Source of the DNA: Silene conica
Taxonomy: Eukaryota; Streptophyta; Magnoliopsida; Caryophyllales; Caryophyllaceae
NCBI GenBank assembly: GCA_029255685.2
Contig: CM055319.2
Coordinates: 8,914,747-8,978,746, forward strand
Length of the DNA: 64,000 bases
Direction: 5' to 3'
How positions within the stretch are numbered: position 1 is the stretch's first letter; each line of letters starts with the position of its first letter. The translations under genes and the position numbers were made by a program. The notes under the pieces are model-generated. The model saw only the letters and a program-made list of their open reading frames with translations. It did not search any database and was not told where the DNA came from. Below, piece by piece: positions 46,352-58,186 of this stretch.

Positions 46352-47284
46352 ATGAAATCTAGAAAGGTCTACCTTGATTAGCTAACCAACGAAAGCAAGA
46401 AATTCAAGGTTAGCGTAAAAGTGGTTGAGAAGCGTCGTCCAAAAGAGTCTCCTATAAAAGTTCGATACCAAAGCTTGTTATTTGAAGATGATAAGGTATT
46501 TTCGGTAATTTTAACAACTTCAGTAATCTTTTCTTTTTTTTGATGAATTATGAAAACATTATAACACTAATTGTAAAACCCCTCGCGAAAGCGGAAATAT
46601 AAACACATAAAAGTACCAAAAATGCAGCGGAATTAAAACTTTTTAGAAGATAAAACAACATGCGAGAAGTCTTAGACTGAAACGTAAACTGAAACTGAAA
46701 CCAAGATAGATAAGTAACGGTACTAAGTATCAAACTGAAACATAAAATAAATACATCAGCCGGGGATGGAACATCCCTACCGGCACCAAAACAAATGTAA
46801 CAAACTACGAGTCCAGCTAAACGACATAAGGTAAGTCATGATGAACGGATCATCGCTCGCTAGCTCTCGTGAACCCCTGCTCCAACCAGCATGTACCTAC
46901 ATACATGAAAACATGTACGCCACAATCAGTGGGGAGTGACTAGAGTTCTCCTAGCCACCTTTTGTGACAACACGTAACATATAAAACAATACAGAATACT
47001 CCAACATATAACAACATGTGAAGTATAAACAACTCATCATCTGATCTCTTACTATCATGCGAATACCATGCACGGCTCTCAACTAACTTCATAAACAAAT
47101 AGGAGGGAGAGCCGGTTTCCCTACTGGTTACCCAGTCGGGGGGTCTTTCAATCCAATTATTTATGAAACCGAACTAAGAGTCATCCAATGCCTTGGATGA
47201 TTTAACCACAACTCATATAACAACAATAACATACTATGCATATCTGACACTGTACCATCATCAAGGCAAGCAGATATAAAACAG

Positions 47285-47930
47285 CAAGTACAAAGGTTCA
47301 GAGGCGACATCTTAACACATAACCTATGTACTAAAACAATCAGCAAGTATAAGGTTCAGAGGCGACATCTTAACGCATAACCTATATACCAAGTTCCCAA
47401 TATCAAGCAAGGACTCAGAGGCGAAAACTCAACGCATGGACCGGCTATCACTGAACATTAGACTCAGAGGCGAAAACTCAACGCATGGACCGGCTATCAC
47501 TGAACATTAGACTCAGAGGCAAAAACTCAACGCATGGACTAACATTCAATTCACTATCACAAGTAAGGAACTCAGAGGCGAAAACTCAACGCATGTTCCC
47601 CTACCACATTACAAGATACTAGGCTCAGAGGCGAAAACTCAACGCATGTTCTAGCACCAAACACCTGCACTCCGGGTAAGGTATGACAACCTGACTGCCC
47701 CGTCGTGCAGTTGCTCTACTCGTCAGACTCAGAGGCCAGCTTAAGGCATGTCCTGACGCGATCACACATACATGTCTGGACTCAGAGGCGAAAACTCAAC
47801 GCATGTCCCAGACACGACAAACAGACATGTATGGAACTCAGAGGCGAAAACTCAACGCATGTTCCCATACACGACAAACAGTTCACGTATTAAGTTCAGA
47901 GGCCAGCTTAAGGCATAACTTAACACGCAT
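47285..47930. repeat. Tandem units within the LTR (left copy)
   Basis: About a dozen irregularly spaced copies of a ~25-base unit built around CAGAGGCGAAAACTCAACGC followed by ATG, with variants CAGAGGCGACATCTTAACGC and CAGAGGCCAGCTTAAGGC. Intervening spacers are 25-50 bases. The same array is in the other LTR at about 54900-55530. Confidence 0.85.
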
Positions 47931-48223
47931 CAAAACAATATCATTCAATTCTATGAACTACGCTATAGTTCTACCTTTAACTTCTAATCAACACCTAATT
48001 GATCCCGAGAACTAAGATGAGGGAGAGCCGGTTTCCCTTTCGGTTGCCCGACCGGGGGGTCTCTATCCTTACCCTATTCCCGAACCCAATATAATGTTAC
48101 CCATCCTCCGGGGATTTCAAATACGTGTCAAAGGTACACAAAACAAGTTTCAAGTAAAACCGATTAACCGCTTGAAAGTTACGATCAAATTACGAAAAAC
48201 CTCAAATTAGCCTACAGGGGTCC

Positions 48224-48530
48224 CCAGCCGGTCGGCAGGCAGCCGGTCGGCCGGCTGGTGACCACCTCAGCCTTTTCTTTCTTTTCTGAAATAATACACG
48301 AACTCCCAGCCGGTCGGCAGGCAGCCGGTCGGCCGGCTGGGAACTCAGCCTCCTTAAAATCTTGAAAACACGCATCAACAATAACGCACTCCCAGCCGGC
48401 TGGCAGGCGGCCGGTCTGCCGGCTGGGAGACCTATTTCCTATGGTCTCAATGTTACGCATAAATCACAAAAAATCTCAAGAAGCGCTCTCAGCCGGTCGA
48501 CCGGCGGCCGGTCGGTCGACCGGCTCAGAG
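48224..48530. repeat. GC-rich CAGCCGGTCGG palindrome cluster (left LTR)
   Basis: Four GC-rich clusters, each pairing CAGCCGG..GGCAGGC with GCCGGTC..CCGGCTG so that it can fold on itself (about 48228-48258, 48307-48341, 48392-48427 and 48491-48524). They stand out in otherwise AT-rich sequence. The same set is at about 55830-56130 in the right LTR. Confidence 0.8.
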
Positions 48531-49592
48531 AGCCTGTCGCTGAAATCGCGTTTTCCAGCCTAACATAAACCTCAATAAATCGACACAAAAACTCATGAAT
48601 CGATACAAGTATTATTTCCTCAACATTACAAATCACCAAATGCTACTTCCTAACAGCATGTAATTCCCAACACAATCCTCAAATGAATATCTCTCGTATC
48701 CGTCGCAAAATAAGAAAAACTGAAATTAAGCATAAGAACACATATCAACCAACTCAAGCATAAATTCATCAACATAACTTAATCCTAAACATGTTACTAA
48801 GTCTAGAAATCATAAACTCAAACATAAAACAGAATCATGACAAGATTAACAACAAAAAGTGCTAATATTCACAAATAGGCCGAGTTTCTCATTATCGTCA
48901 CCTCTTAAGCTTATCCGGCTAAAGATCTTCCTCGAGTATGAAGCTATCAACGTCCGGGTTGTCAAGTCCTTCACCTACAACACGGAAAAACCAGTTTAGG
49001 AGCGTAAAAACGGAATTATGCAAAACAGGCCGGATTTTCGAAGTGAAGAATTTGAAAAACCGAAGTGACGGATGACTTGGAAATTGCGCGAGGATTCCAA
49101 AAATGTACTTACTTTTGTGATTTGAAGGATGGATGATGAAGAATTTCACAAAAGAAAGGAAGGTTTTATGGAGGTTTTGTGATGAACTTGTTTTACAGTG
49201 AAATTGATTTCTTGGAAAATAAGATGTCGACATAAGGTTTATAGAGAGGACAAGTGAGTTGTCCTTTCCGAGTAAGTAAAATGGAGCGGATATTTACACG
49301 GATACTTGAGTCGGATATGAAATGAATATTTAAGTCGGGAAATATAACTTTGCCAAGTTGTATTCGTCTTAAGGACTTAAGGTTCTTAAGACGGATCCTA
49401 TTAACTATTAAAAATATTTTACGATACTTAAATAAATTATTTCCGTTGAGTTATTAAAATATTATTTTATTACTAAAAATACTTAAAAATGTTTAAATTA
49501 GATTTTACGAAAATACGGGATGTTACAATCACCCCAACTTCAAAAAGTTTCGTCCTCGAAACTCGAACGGATATAAATCTATATACTATACC

Positions 49593-52500
49593 TCAATCGA
49601 AAAGAGAAGGATGCGCGATACGCATCGATGCCTCAGTCTCCCACGTCTGCTCCTCAACATCACCGCAACGCCAAAGGATCTTCACTAGCGGCACCACCTT
49701 GCTCCTAAGCTTCCTATCCTGACGGTCTAGGATCTTCACAGGACGCTCCTCGAAAGCAAGACTCGGCTCCAAGTTCTCGATCTCTCTAGGCAAAACATGA
49801 CTCGGGTCACTAATGTATCTGCGGAGCTGGGAAACATGGAAAACGCTATGAACCTTGCCCAAACTAGGAGGCAAGTCCAATCGGTAAGCAGCAGCACCAA
49901 TCCTCTTCACGATCTCAAAAGGGCCAATATACTTAGGGCTCAACTTGCCCTTAACTCCGAACCTCTTAACACCTTTCATCGGAGAAACTCTCAAGAAGAC
50001 TCGGTCACCCACCTCAAACTCTAAGGGTCTACGGCGAACATCAGCATAGGATTTCTGCCGGTCCTGTGCGGCCTTCATCCTACCCCTGATAAGCTGAACC
50101 TGATCAATAGTAACAGCTAACTGGTCCGGTCCTAGGTCACGAACGTCACTAGCCTGATCTCAACAAATCGGACTACGGCACTTCCTACCATAAAGAGCCT
50201 CGTACGGAGCCATACCAATGGAAGCATGATAACTGTTGTTGTAAGAAAACTCTACCAACGGCAAACACTGCTCCCAAGAACTCTGAAAATCAAGGGCACA
50301 AGCACGGAGCAAATCCTCTAATGTCTGTATAGTCCTCTCAGACTGACCATCGGTCGCGGCATGAAAAGCAGTACTCATCAACAAACGGCTACCCATAGCC
50401 TCCTGCAAAGCCTTCCAGAACCTGGAACAAAACCTCGGATCACGATCTGAAACTATCTCCCTCGGGACACCATGATATCGGACTATCTCAGCAATATAAG
50501 CCCTAGCTAAACGATCCAAATCCCATGTCTCTCTAATCGGCACGAATCTGGCGCACTTAGTTAGACGATCAACGATAACCCAAATCGCATCTTTGCCTCC
50601 CACGGTCTTAGGCAAAGCAGTAACAAAATCCATAGATATGCACTCCCACTTCCACTGAGGAACGGGAAGCGGCTGTAGCAAACCACCAGGTCTCCTATGC
50701 TCTATCTTGACTTGTTGACAAGTCAAGCACCTACTAACATAATCCAAGATCTCCTTCTTCATACCAGGCCACCAAAATATAAGCCTCAAATCCTTGTGCA
50801 TCTTCTCTCCTCCTGGATGAACGGAGTACGGTGACAAATGAGCCTCATCAAGAACCTTCTTCCTCAAATCTGGCACATCAGGAACATACATCCTACCACG
50901 GAACCTAAGGAAACCATCAGCATCAATCACCAACTCAGGTGCAACACCACTCGAAATCTTAGCCTCGAACTTCTTGAAATCGGCATCTGAAGGCAAACTC
51001 TGGCGAATCTCCCAATATAAAGACGGCTCGGCAGTCATAGCAGCTAACCAATTAAAACCACTACCCACCATCTCTAACCTCAGCTTCCGGAACTCGGAAC
51101 ACAACTCATCGGGCAATACTCTCATGGCACTCAACGAGTGAGAAGTCTTGCGGCTAAGCGCATCAGCAACTACATTGGCTTTTCCCTCATGATATAACAA
51201 CTCAATGTCGTAATCTTTCACCAACTCTAGCCAACGCCTCTGTCTCATGTTAAGGTCTTTCTGAGTAAAAATGTACTTAAGACTCTTGTGATCTGTGAAA
51301 ATACGGCAATGGGATCCAATCAGGTAATGACGCCACATCTTCAAAGCATGAACAACTGCAGCCAACTCCAAATCATGTGTCGGATAGTTCACCTCATGAA
51401 CTCTCAACTGTCTAGATGAATAGGCTATCACCTTACCACTCTGCATCAGTACGCATCCAAGTCCTAACATCGAAGCATCACAATACACATCAAAGTCCAC
51501 TCCGATCTCCGGCAAAGCTAACACGGGGGCGGAAGTCAATCTGGTCTTCAACTCCTGGAAAGAACTCTCACACTTGTCGGTCCACACAAATTTGGCTTCT
51601 TTCTTCAGTAACTGAGTCATCGGGCGAGCCAATCTCGAAAAATCCTCAACAAATCTACGATAATAACCAGCCAAACCCAAAAAGCTACGGATCTCTCCAA
51701 CATCCTTGGGACTCTCCCAATCAACCACAGCCTCTATCTTCGCGGGATCTACCATCACACCCTCGCTGGATATCACATGTCCTAAAAAGGCAACCTTCGA
51801 GAGCCAAAATTCACACTTCGAAAACTTTGCGAACCATTTCTGTCTGCGCAGAATCCCTAGAATCAATCGAAGATGCTCAGCATGTTCCTCATCGGTCTTC
51901 GAATATATCAAGATGTCATCGATAAACACCACAACACAAGTGTCAAGATACTCACTGAAGGTACGGTTCATCTGATCCATAAAAATCGCCGGTGCATTAG
52001 TCAACCCAAAAGGCATAACCACGAACTCAAAATGCCCTTATCTGGTACGAAAAGCAGTCTTTGCAATATCAGCCTCTCTCACTGGAATCTGATGATAACC
52101 TGATCGAAGATCAATCTTAGAAAACCTCGAAGCACCTCTCAACTGATCGAACAAATCATCTATCCTAGGCACGGTCACTCGGTTCAGCTCTCTATAGTCA
52201 ATGCACAATCTCATGGAACCATCTTTCTTCTTAACGAACAGAACGGGAGCACCCCACGGAGAAGCACTCGGTCTAATGAAACCTTTCTCGATCATCTCTT
52301 CCAATTGCTGTTTCAACTCTTTCAACTCTGGCGGAGCCATACGGTAAGGAGCTTTAGAAATCGGTCCGGTACCTGGAACAAGCTCAATAGTAAACTCCAC
52401 ATCTCTCTCTGGCGGTATCCCTGGCAAGTCATCTGGGAACACATCTGGATACTCACGAACAATGGCTACATCTTCGAGCTTCGGTAGCGATGGTTTAGCA

Positions 52501-54011
52501 GCTGTAACAACACACAGGAAGGCTTGGCAACCCTTCCTAAGAAGATGAGAAGCTTTCATCGAAGAGATAACACGAACACCCCTTTGAGGGCGAGTTCCCC
52601 TATAGGAAACACGAACTCCTGAAGAACTCCTCAAGCAGATTTTCTGGTCGCGACACTCGAAGCGAGCATGGTATCGCGATAACCAATCCATACCGAGGAT
52701 AATGTCAAACTCCTCGAGAGGAAATCTCAGTAAGTCCGCTGGAAATGTGGCTTGACCAATAATAATAGGAACATCCCTATGGGACGAAGAGCAGGAAAAC
52801 ACGTCTCCAGAAGGTAAGGAAATGGAAGTCTCCTCAACCAATGAAGACTCAAGAGCTAGACGGTCGGCGAACTGAGTCGATATAAATGACAAAGAAGCTC
52901 CAGTATCGAATAAAATAAGGCACTCAGCACCAAGAACAGAAAAGATACCGGCAACAATGTCTGGATGAGCCTCTGCCTCAGCCCTAGTCATCACAAAGAT
53001 CTTCCCCTTCGGCTTTCCTCCTCTGGTCGCTGCAGCAGCAGTGGCAGCCTTGCCAAGAACAGTATCCTTCTCAGGACAATCAAAGGATCTATGCCCATAT
53101 CCATTACAAGTATAACACTTATAGGCAATCTTGAAGCAATCAAACCCTGGATGAAGCGGTTTACCACAACGGCGGCAAACAGTAGAAGCAGTGTCGGTGT
53201 GAAATGTGGTCTTAGCAACCGGAGCAGAGAACCTCTCAAAACGCTTCTTCTGAGAAGAAGGCGAAGAAGTAGAAGGAACAAATGGTCTCTTCCCCTGGTA
53301 CACGGATCTCTGGTGAGAAGTTAAGCTGGAAGTAGCGGCACGAGTCTCAGCATCAATGGCACGAATAGAACTCTCGGCCCAAATAGCATCGTCATACACC
53401 TCCACAAAAGAAGTAGAGTCACGATGAACCATACTCTCAATCCTCGGCCCTAGCTTCCCTCGGTAGAAATACACTCTCTCAGCCTCATCACGAACAAATC
53501 TCGATGCAAAGTGAGCTAACTGGTTGAACTTGTCAGTAAACTCCTGAACGGTCATCTTGCCTTGCTTCAAATCCATAAATTCTTTCAACCTCTGCGATCT
53601 CAACTCCTTGGGGTAGAACCTCGCCTCGAGCCTGTCTTTGAAAGCCTCCCAATCGAACATCGGGTCAAGAATAGCGGTAGGTCCAGTCAATGCCCACCAA
53701 CGGTCAGCCTCCAATGTCAGGAAGTGAGCGGCTAAACGCACTCTATCCTCCCTAACGACTGAGTACAAGGTGAAGCTCTTTTCCATCTCTCTGAACCACT
53801 CTGTGAGGGCTACTGGGTCAGCCTCGCCTCCATAGGTCCTAACATGGCTTCTGGACATCTGAGAGGCAATCCAGGAAAAGCTACCCGGACGATTAGTCTC
53901 GCCACCCGGCGGTGGAGGAGGTGGAACATTCCCCGCTTGCTGTCTCTGAGTCTCAAGCAAATGCTGAATTGCTTGCAGCACAATGTTATCAGCAGCTCTG
54001 GGTCTCACCAT
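49593..54011 (-). CDS. Gag-pol polyprotein region of the Tekay-like element (fossil)
   Basis: Minus-strand coding region with the chromovirus order. Gag has two Cys-His knuckles ([14 protein letters not shown] and [14 protein letters not shown]) at about 53.05-53.2 kb. The protease ([10 protein letters not shown]) is near 52.9 kb. Reverse transcriptase ([29 protein letters not shown]) spans about 51.8-52.3 kb and RNase H about 51.2-51.5 kb. Integrase (zinc-binding start with CLTCQQVK, then DFVTALPKT and [20 protein letters not shown]) covers about 50.2-50.8 kb. A C-terminal chromodomain-like end ([12 protein letters not shown] to HPSLFD) lies at about 49.6-49.8 kb. The LTR size and chromodomain fit the Tekay/Del clade. 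It reads nearly whole, with about two breaks. Confidence 0.93.
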
Positions 54012-54163
54012 CCTTTAAAAGAGAAAACAAGGATTAGCTTAGCAATTAGCAATCACAAATAGACTACAAAATAAGTCCTTAGATCTACCCATCTCTCATT
54101 CATTATTTATTTATTTGGTCAACTTAAGGTTGGGGGTCACATGAGTGCGTCGGGAGCAATAAT

Positions 54164-54175
54164 GCTCTGATACCA
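54164..54175 (-). other. Primer-binding site, initiator tRNA-Met type
   Basis: Minus strand reads TGGTATCAGAGC two bases inside the 5' LTR, complementary to the 3' end of plant initiator methionine tRNA. Typical of plant gypsy and copia elements. Confidence 0.92.
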
Positions 54176-54177
54176 AC

Positions 54178-57132
54178 TGTAAAACCCCTCGCGAAAGCGG
54201 AAATATAAACACATAAAAGTACCAAAAATGCAGCGGAATTAAAACTTTTTAGAAGATAAAACAACATGCGAGAAGTCTTAGACTGAAACGTAAACTGAAA
54301 CTAAAACCAAGATAGATAAGTAACGGTACTAAGTATCAAACTGAAACATAAAATAAATATATCAGCCGGGGATGGAACATCCCTACCGACACCAAAACAA
54401 ATGTAACAAACTACGAGTCCAGCTAAACGACATAAGGTAAGTCATGATGAACGGATCATCGCTCGCTAGCTCTCGTGAACCCTTGCTCCAACCAGCATGT
54501 ACCTACATACATGAAAACATGTACGCCACAATCAGTGGGGAGTGACTAGAGTTCTCCTAGCCACCTTTTGTGACAACACGTAACATATAAAACAATACAG
54601 AATACTCCAACATATAACAACATGTGAAGTATAAACAACTCATCATCTGATCTCTTACTATCATGCGAATACCATGCACGGCTCTCAACTAACTTCATAA
54701 ACAAATAGGAGGGAGAGCCGGTTTCCCTACTGGTTACCCAGTCGGGGGGTCTTTCAATCCAATTATTTATGAAACCGAACTAAGAGTCATCCAATGCCTT
54801 GGATGATTTAACCACAACTCATATAACAACAATAACATACTATGCATATCTGACACTGTACCATCATCAAGGCAAGCAGATATAAAACAGCAAGTACAAA
54901 GGTTCAGAGGCGACATCTTAACGCATAACCTATGTACTAAAACAATCAGCAAGTATAAGGTTCAGAGGCGACATCTTAACGCATAACCTATATACCAAGT
55001 TCCCAATATCAAGCAAGGACTCAGAGGCGAAAACTCAACGCATGGACCGGCTATCACTGAACATTAGACTCAGAGGCGAAAACTCAACGCATGGACCGGC
55101 TATCACTGAACATTAGACTCAGAGGCAAAAACTCAACGCATGGACTAACATTCAATTCACTATCACAAGTAAGGAACTCAGAGGCGAAAACTCAACGCAT
55201 GTTCCCCTACCACATTACAAGATACTAGGCTCAGAGGCGAAAACTCAACGCATGTTCTAGCACCAAACACCTGCACTCCGGGTAAGGTATGACAACCTGA
55301 CTGCCCCGTCGTGCAGTTGCTCTACTCGTCAGACTCAGAGGCCAGCTTAAGGCATGTCCTGACGCGATCACACATACATGTCTGGACTCAGAGGCGAAAA
55401 CTCAACGCATGTCCCAGACACGACAAACAGACATGTATGGAACTCAGAGGCGAAAACTCAACGCATGTTCCCATACACGACAAACAGTTCACGTATTAAG
55501 TTCAGAGGCCAGCTTAAGGCATAACTTAACACGCATCAAAACAATATCATTCAATTCTATGAACTACGCTATAGTTCTACCTTTAACTTCTAATCAACAC
55601 CTAATTGATCCCGAGAACTAAGATGAGGGAGAGCCGGTTTCCCTTTCGGTTGCCCGACCGGGGGGTCTCTATCCTTACCCTATTCCCGAACCCAATATAA
55701 TGTTACCCATCCTCCGGGGATTTCAAATACGTGTCAAAGGTACACAAAACAAGTTTCAAGTAAAACCGATTAACCGCTTGAAAGTTACGATCAAATTACG
55801 AAAAACCTCAAATTAGCCTACAGGGGTCCCCAGCCGGTCGGCAGGCAGCCGGTCGGCCGGCTGGTGACCACCTCAGCCTTTTCTTTCTTTTCTGAAATAA
55901 TACACGAACTCCCAGCCGGTCGGCAGGCAGCCGGTCGGCCGGCTGGGAACTCAGCCTCCTTAAAATCTTGAAAACACGCATCAACAATAACGCACTCCCA
56001 GCCGGCTGGCAGGCGGCCGGTCTGCCGGCTGGGAGACCTATTTCCTATGGTCTCAATGTTACGCATAAATCACAAAAAATCTCAAGAAGCGCTCTCAGCC
56101 GGTCGACCGGCGGCCGGTCGGTCGACCGGCTCAGAGAGCCTGTCGCTGAAATCGCGTTTTCCAGCCTAACATAAACCTCAATAAATCGACACAAAAACTC
56201 ATGAATCGATACAAGTATTATTTCCTCAACATTACAAATCACCAAATGCTACTTCCTAACAGCATGTAATTCCCAACACAATCCTCAAATGAATATCTCT
56301 CGTATCCGTCGCAAAATAAGAAAAACTGAAATTAAGCATAAGAACACATATCAACCAACTCAAGCATAAATTCATCAACATAACTTCATCCTAAACATGT
56401 TACTAAGTCTAGAAATCATAAACTCAAACATAAAACAGAATCATGACAAGATTAACAACAAAAAGTGCTATATTCACAAATAGGCCGAGTTTCTCATTAT
56501 CGTCACCTCTTAAGCTTATCCGGCTAAAGATCTTCCTCGAGTATGAAGCTATCAACGTCCGGGTTGTCAAGTCCTTCACCTACAACACGGAAAAACCAGT
56601 TTAGGAGCGTAAAAACGGAATTATGCAAAACAGGCCGGATTTTCGAAGTGAAGAATTTGAAAAACCGAAGTGACGGATGACTTGGAAATTGCGCGAGGAT
56701 TCCAAAAATGTACTTACTTTTGTGATTTGAAGGATGGATGATGAAGAATTTCACAAAAGAAAGGAAGGTTTTATGGAGGTTTTGTGATGAACTTGTTTTA
56801 CAGTGAAATTGATTTCTTGGAAAATAAGATGTCGACATAAGGTTTATAGAGAGGACAAGTGAGTTGTCCTTTCCGAGTAAGTAAAATGGAGCGGATATTT
56901 ACACGGATACTTGAGTCGGATATGAAATGAATATTTAAGTCGGGAAATATAACTTTGCCAAGTTGTATTCGTCTTAAGGACTTAAGGTTCTTAAGACGGA
57001 TCCTATTAACTATTAAAAATATTTTACGATACTTAAATAAATTATTTCCGTTGAGTTATTAAAATATTATTTTATTACTAAAAATACTTAAAAATGTTTA
57101 AATTAGATTTTACGAAAATACGGGATGTTACA
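54178..57132 (-). repeat. 5' LTR of the Tekay-like element
   Basis: 2955 bases, nearly identical to 46572-49527 and with the same internal arrays. The following CTAAT is the right target duplication. Confidence 0.95.
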
Positions 57133-57137
57133 CTAAT

Positions 57138-58186
57138 TGCTCTATTATCTTCAAATGGTTATCGTTATTAAAAGTTAGATTTCTGTTTTTTCTAATCCTA
57201 GCTACGAGTTTGATACGTAAGCTTCTAGATGTGTTTGTAAGTATGTTGTTTAAATTGAGGATTCATAGGACTTGGTTATGACTTATGAGTGTGAACGTGG
57301 TTAAATCTGTCTAAAATGATATTCGGTTTGTCATACTTGACGCAGCCACAGGGTTACGAACTTACGAGGTTGAACATGGTCAGTTCAGATGAAGTATTAT
57401 AGGAAGGTCATTTTGGGTCACAGTTACATTCAGTCTCTGACTATCTTGACTCTTGCTACAGCAAAATAAATACTTCTAATGTGTTTTTTCTTATGGAGAG
57501 TTTCATTAATCTGTGTTATGATGGTATAATTCATGCTAACTCTATTTGGGGTAGTTGGTAAGGTTACTGTCTGTAGCAGTAGATATCCTTTCCTTTTCCT
57601 TTTCTACGTTTAGAAGACACCAGGTAAATCGGAAACATGTTGACCTATTCACCAGGTTCGCTCCGTTTTTTCTATTTGGGTGTGTTTGACAGATTATTAG
57701 ATGTTACTGATTATATAGGCCTGCCGCGTTTAGATATATACTTCTATATAGCTTATCTTAGATCAAACCTGGTTTATAATACTATCTTCCAAATAAATAA
57801 CATCGGAACATTAAACTCTTTAAAAATCTATATAACTACATCAACTCCTCCAGGTACACCACAATTAAATGGTGTGGCAGAAAGGAGGAATCAAACTTTA
57901 TTAGATATGATCCGATCAATTATGAGTCAAACAGTCATAGTCCAGTCCTATACTGAATGCATCTTCATTAGCTTCCACCTATATATAACCATTTGTAAAT
58001 TAATTGTAGTCATGGATAATTTTATTACCTTGAATTCTATTAACAACTGAATTTGCACCTGTGTTTATAGGTGTTGTCTTAATTAATGTTCGGCATTAGG
58101 AGACACCATTGTAACGCGGAGCATTTCACATTTGTTGTCCTAATGTAAATTAAGCAGGTTGTTCTTTTTTAAATTTTCTTTTCCAG
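57138..58186. other. Rest of RPA copy B intron 1, with a copia fragment
   Basis: Intron sequence after the gypsy element. At about 57840-57945 it encodes TPPGTPQLNGVAERRNQTLL followed by DMIRSIMSQT, a piece of a Ty1/copia integrase. It is a short fossil fragment on the plus strand, with no ends and no flanking LTR visible. Confidence 0.75.

Larger units (their letters stand above)
46572..49527 (-). repeat. 3' LTR of the Tekay-like element
   Basis: 2956 bases, plus-strand left end TGTAAAACCCC, right end GGGATGTTACA. It contains two internal arrays, CAGAGGCGAAAACTCAACGC-type units and CAGCCGGTCGG-type palindromic units. A segment near 49365 (CGTCTTAAGGACTTAAGG) forms a hairpin. Confidence 0.95.
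46572..57132 (-). mobile_element. Ty3/gypsy chromovirus, Tekay/Del-like, full length and young
   Basis: Complete-looking LTR retrotransposon on the minus strand inside intron 1 of RPA copy B. Two LTRs (46572-49527 and 54178-57132, about 2955 bases each) have TG...CA ends. The 5-bp target duplication CTAAT is at 46567-46571 and 57133-57137. A primer-binding site (TGGTATCAGAGC on the minus strand, 54164-54175) matches initiator tRNA-Met. By eye the LTRs differ at about six bases plus one single-base indel, about 0.2 percent. At usual plant rates that is an insertion of the order of 0.1 million years or less. The coding region spans 49593-54011 and looks mostly whole with about two breaks. Confidence 0.95.

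Noticed and set aside
47285-47930. Regular ~25-base repeats with spacers, resembling a CRISPR array
   Set aside because: Eukaryotic LTR sequence, repeats vary, spacers are similar to each other, and the array is copied in the second LTR.
47161-48639. Small frames that reappear identically at 54767-56245, as duplicated genes
   Set aside because: They lie in the two LTRs of the gypsy element and follow its repeats; no coding features.
57637-58050. 137-codon frame as a gene in RPA copy B intron 1
   Set aside because: Only about 35 codons match copia integrase; the rest is not coding-like.
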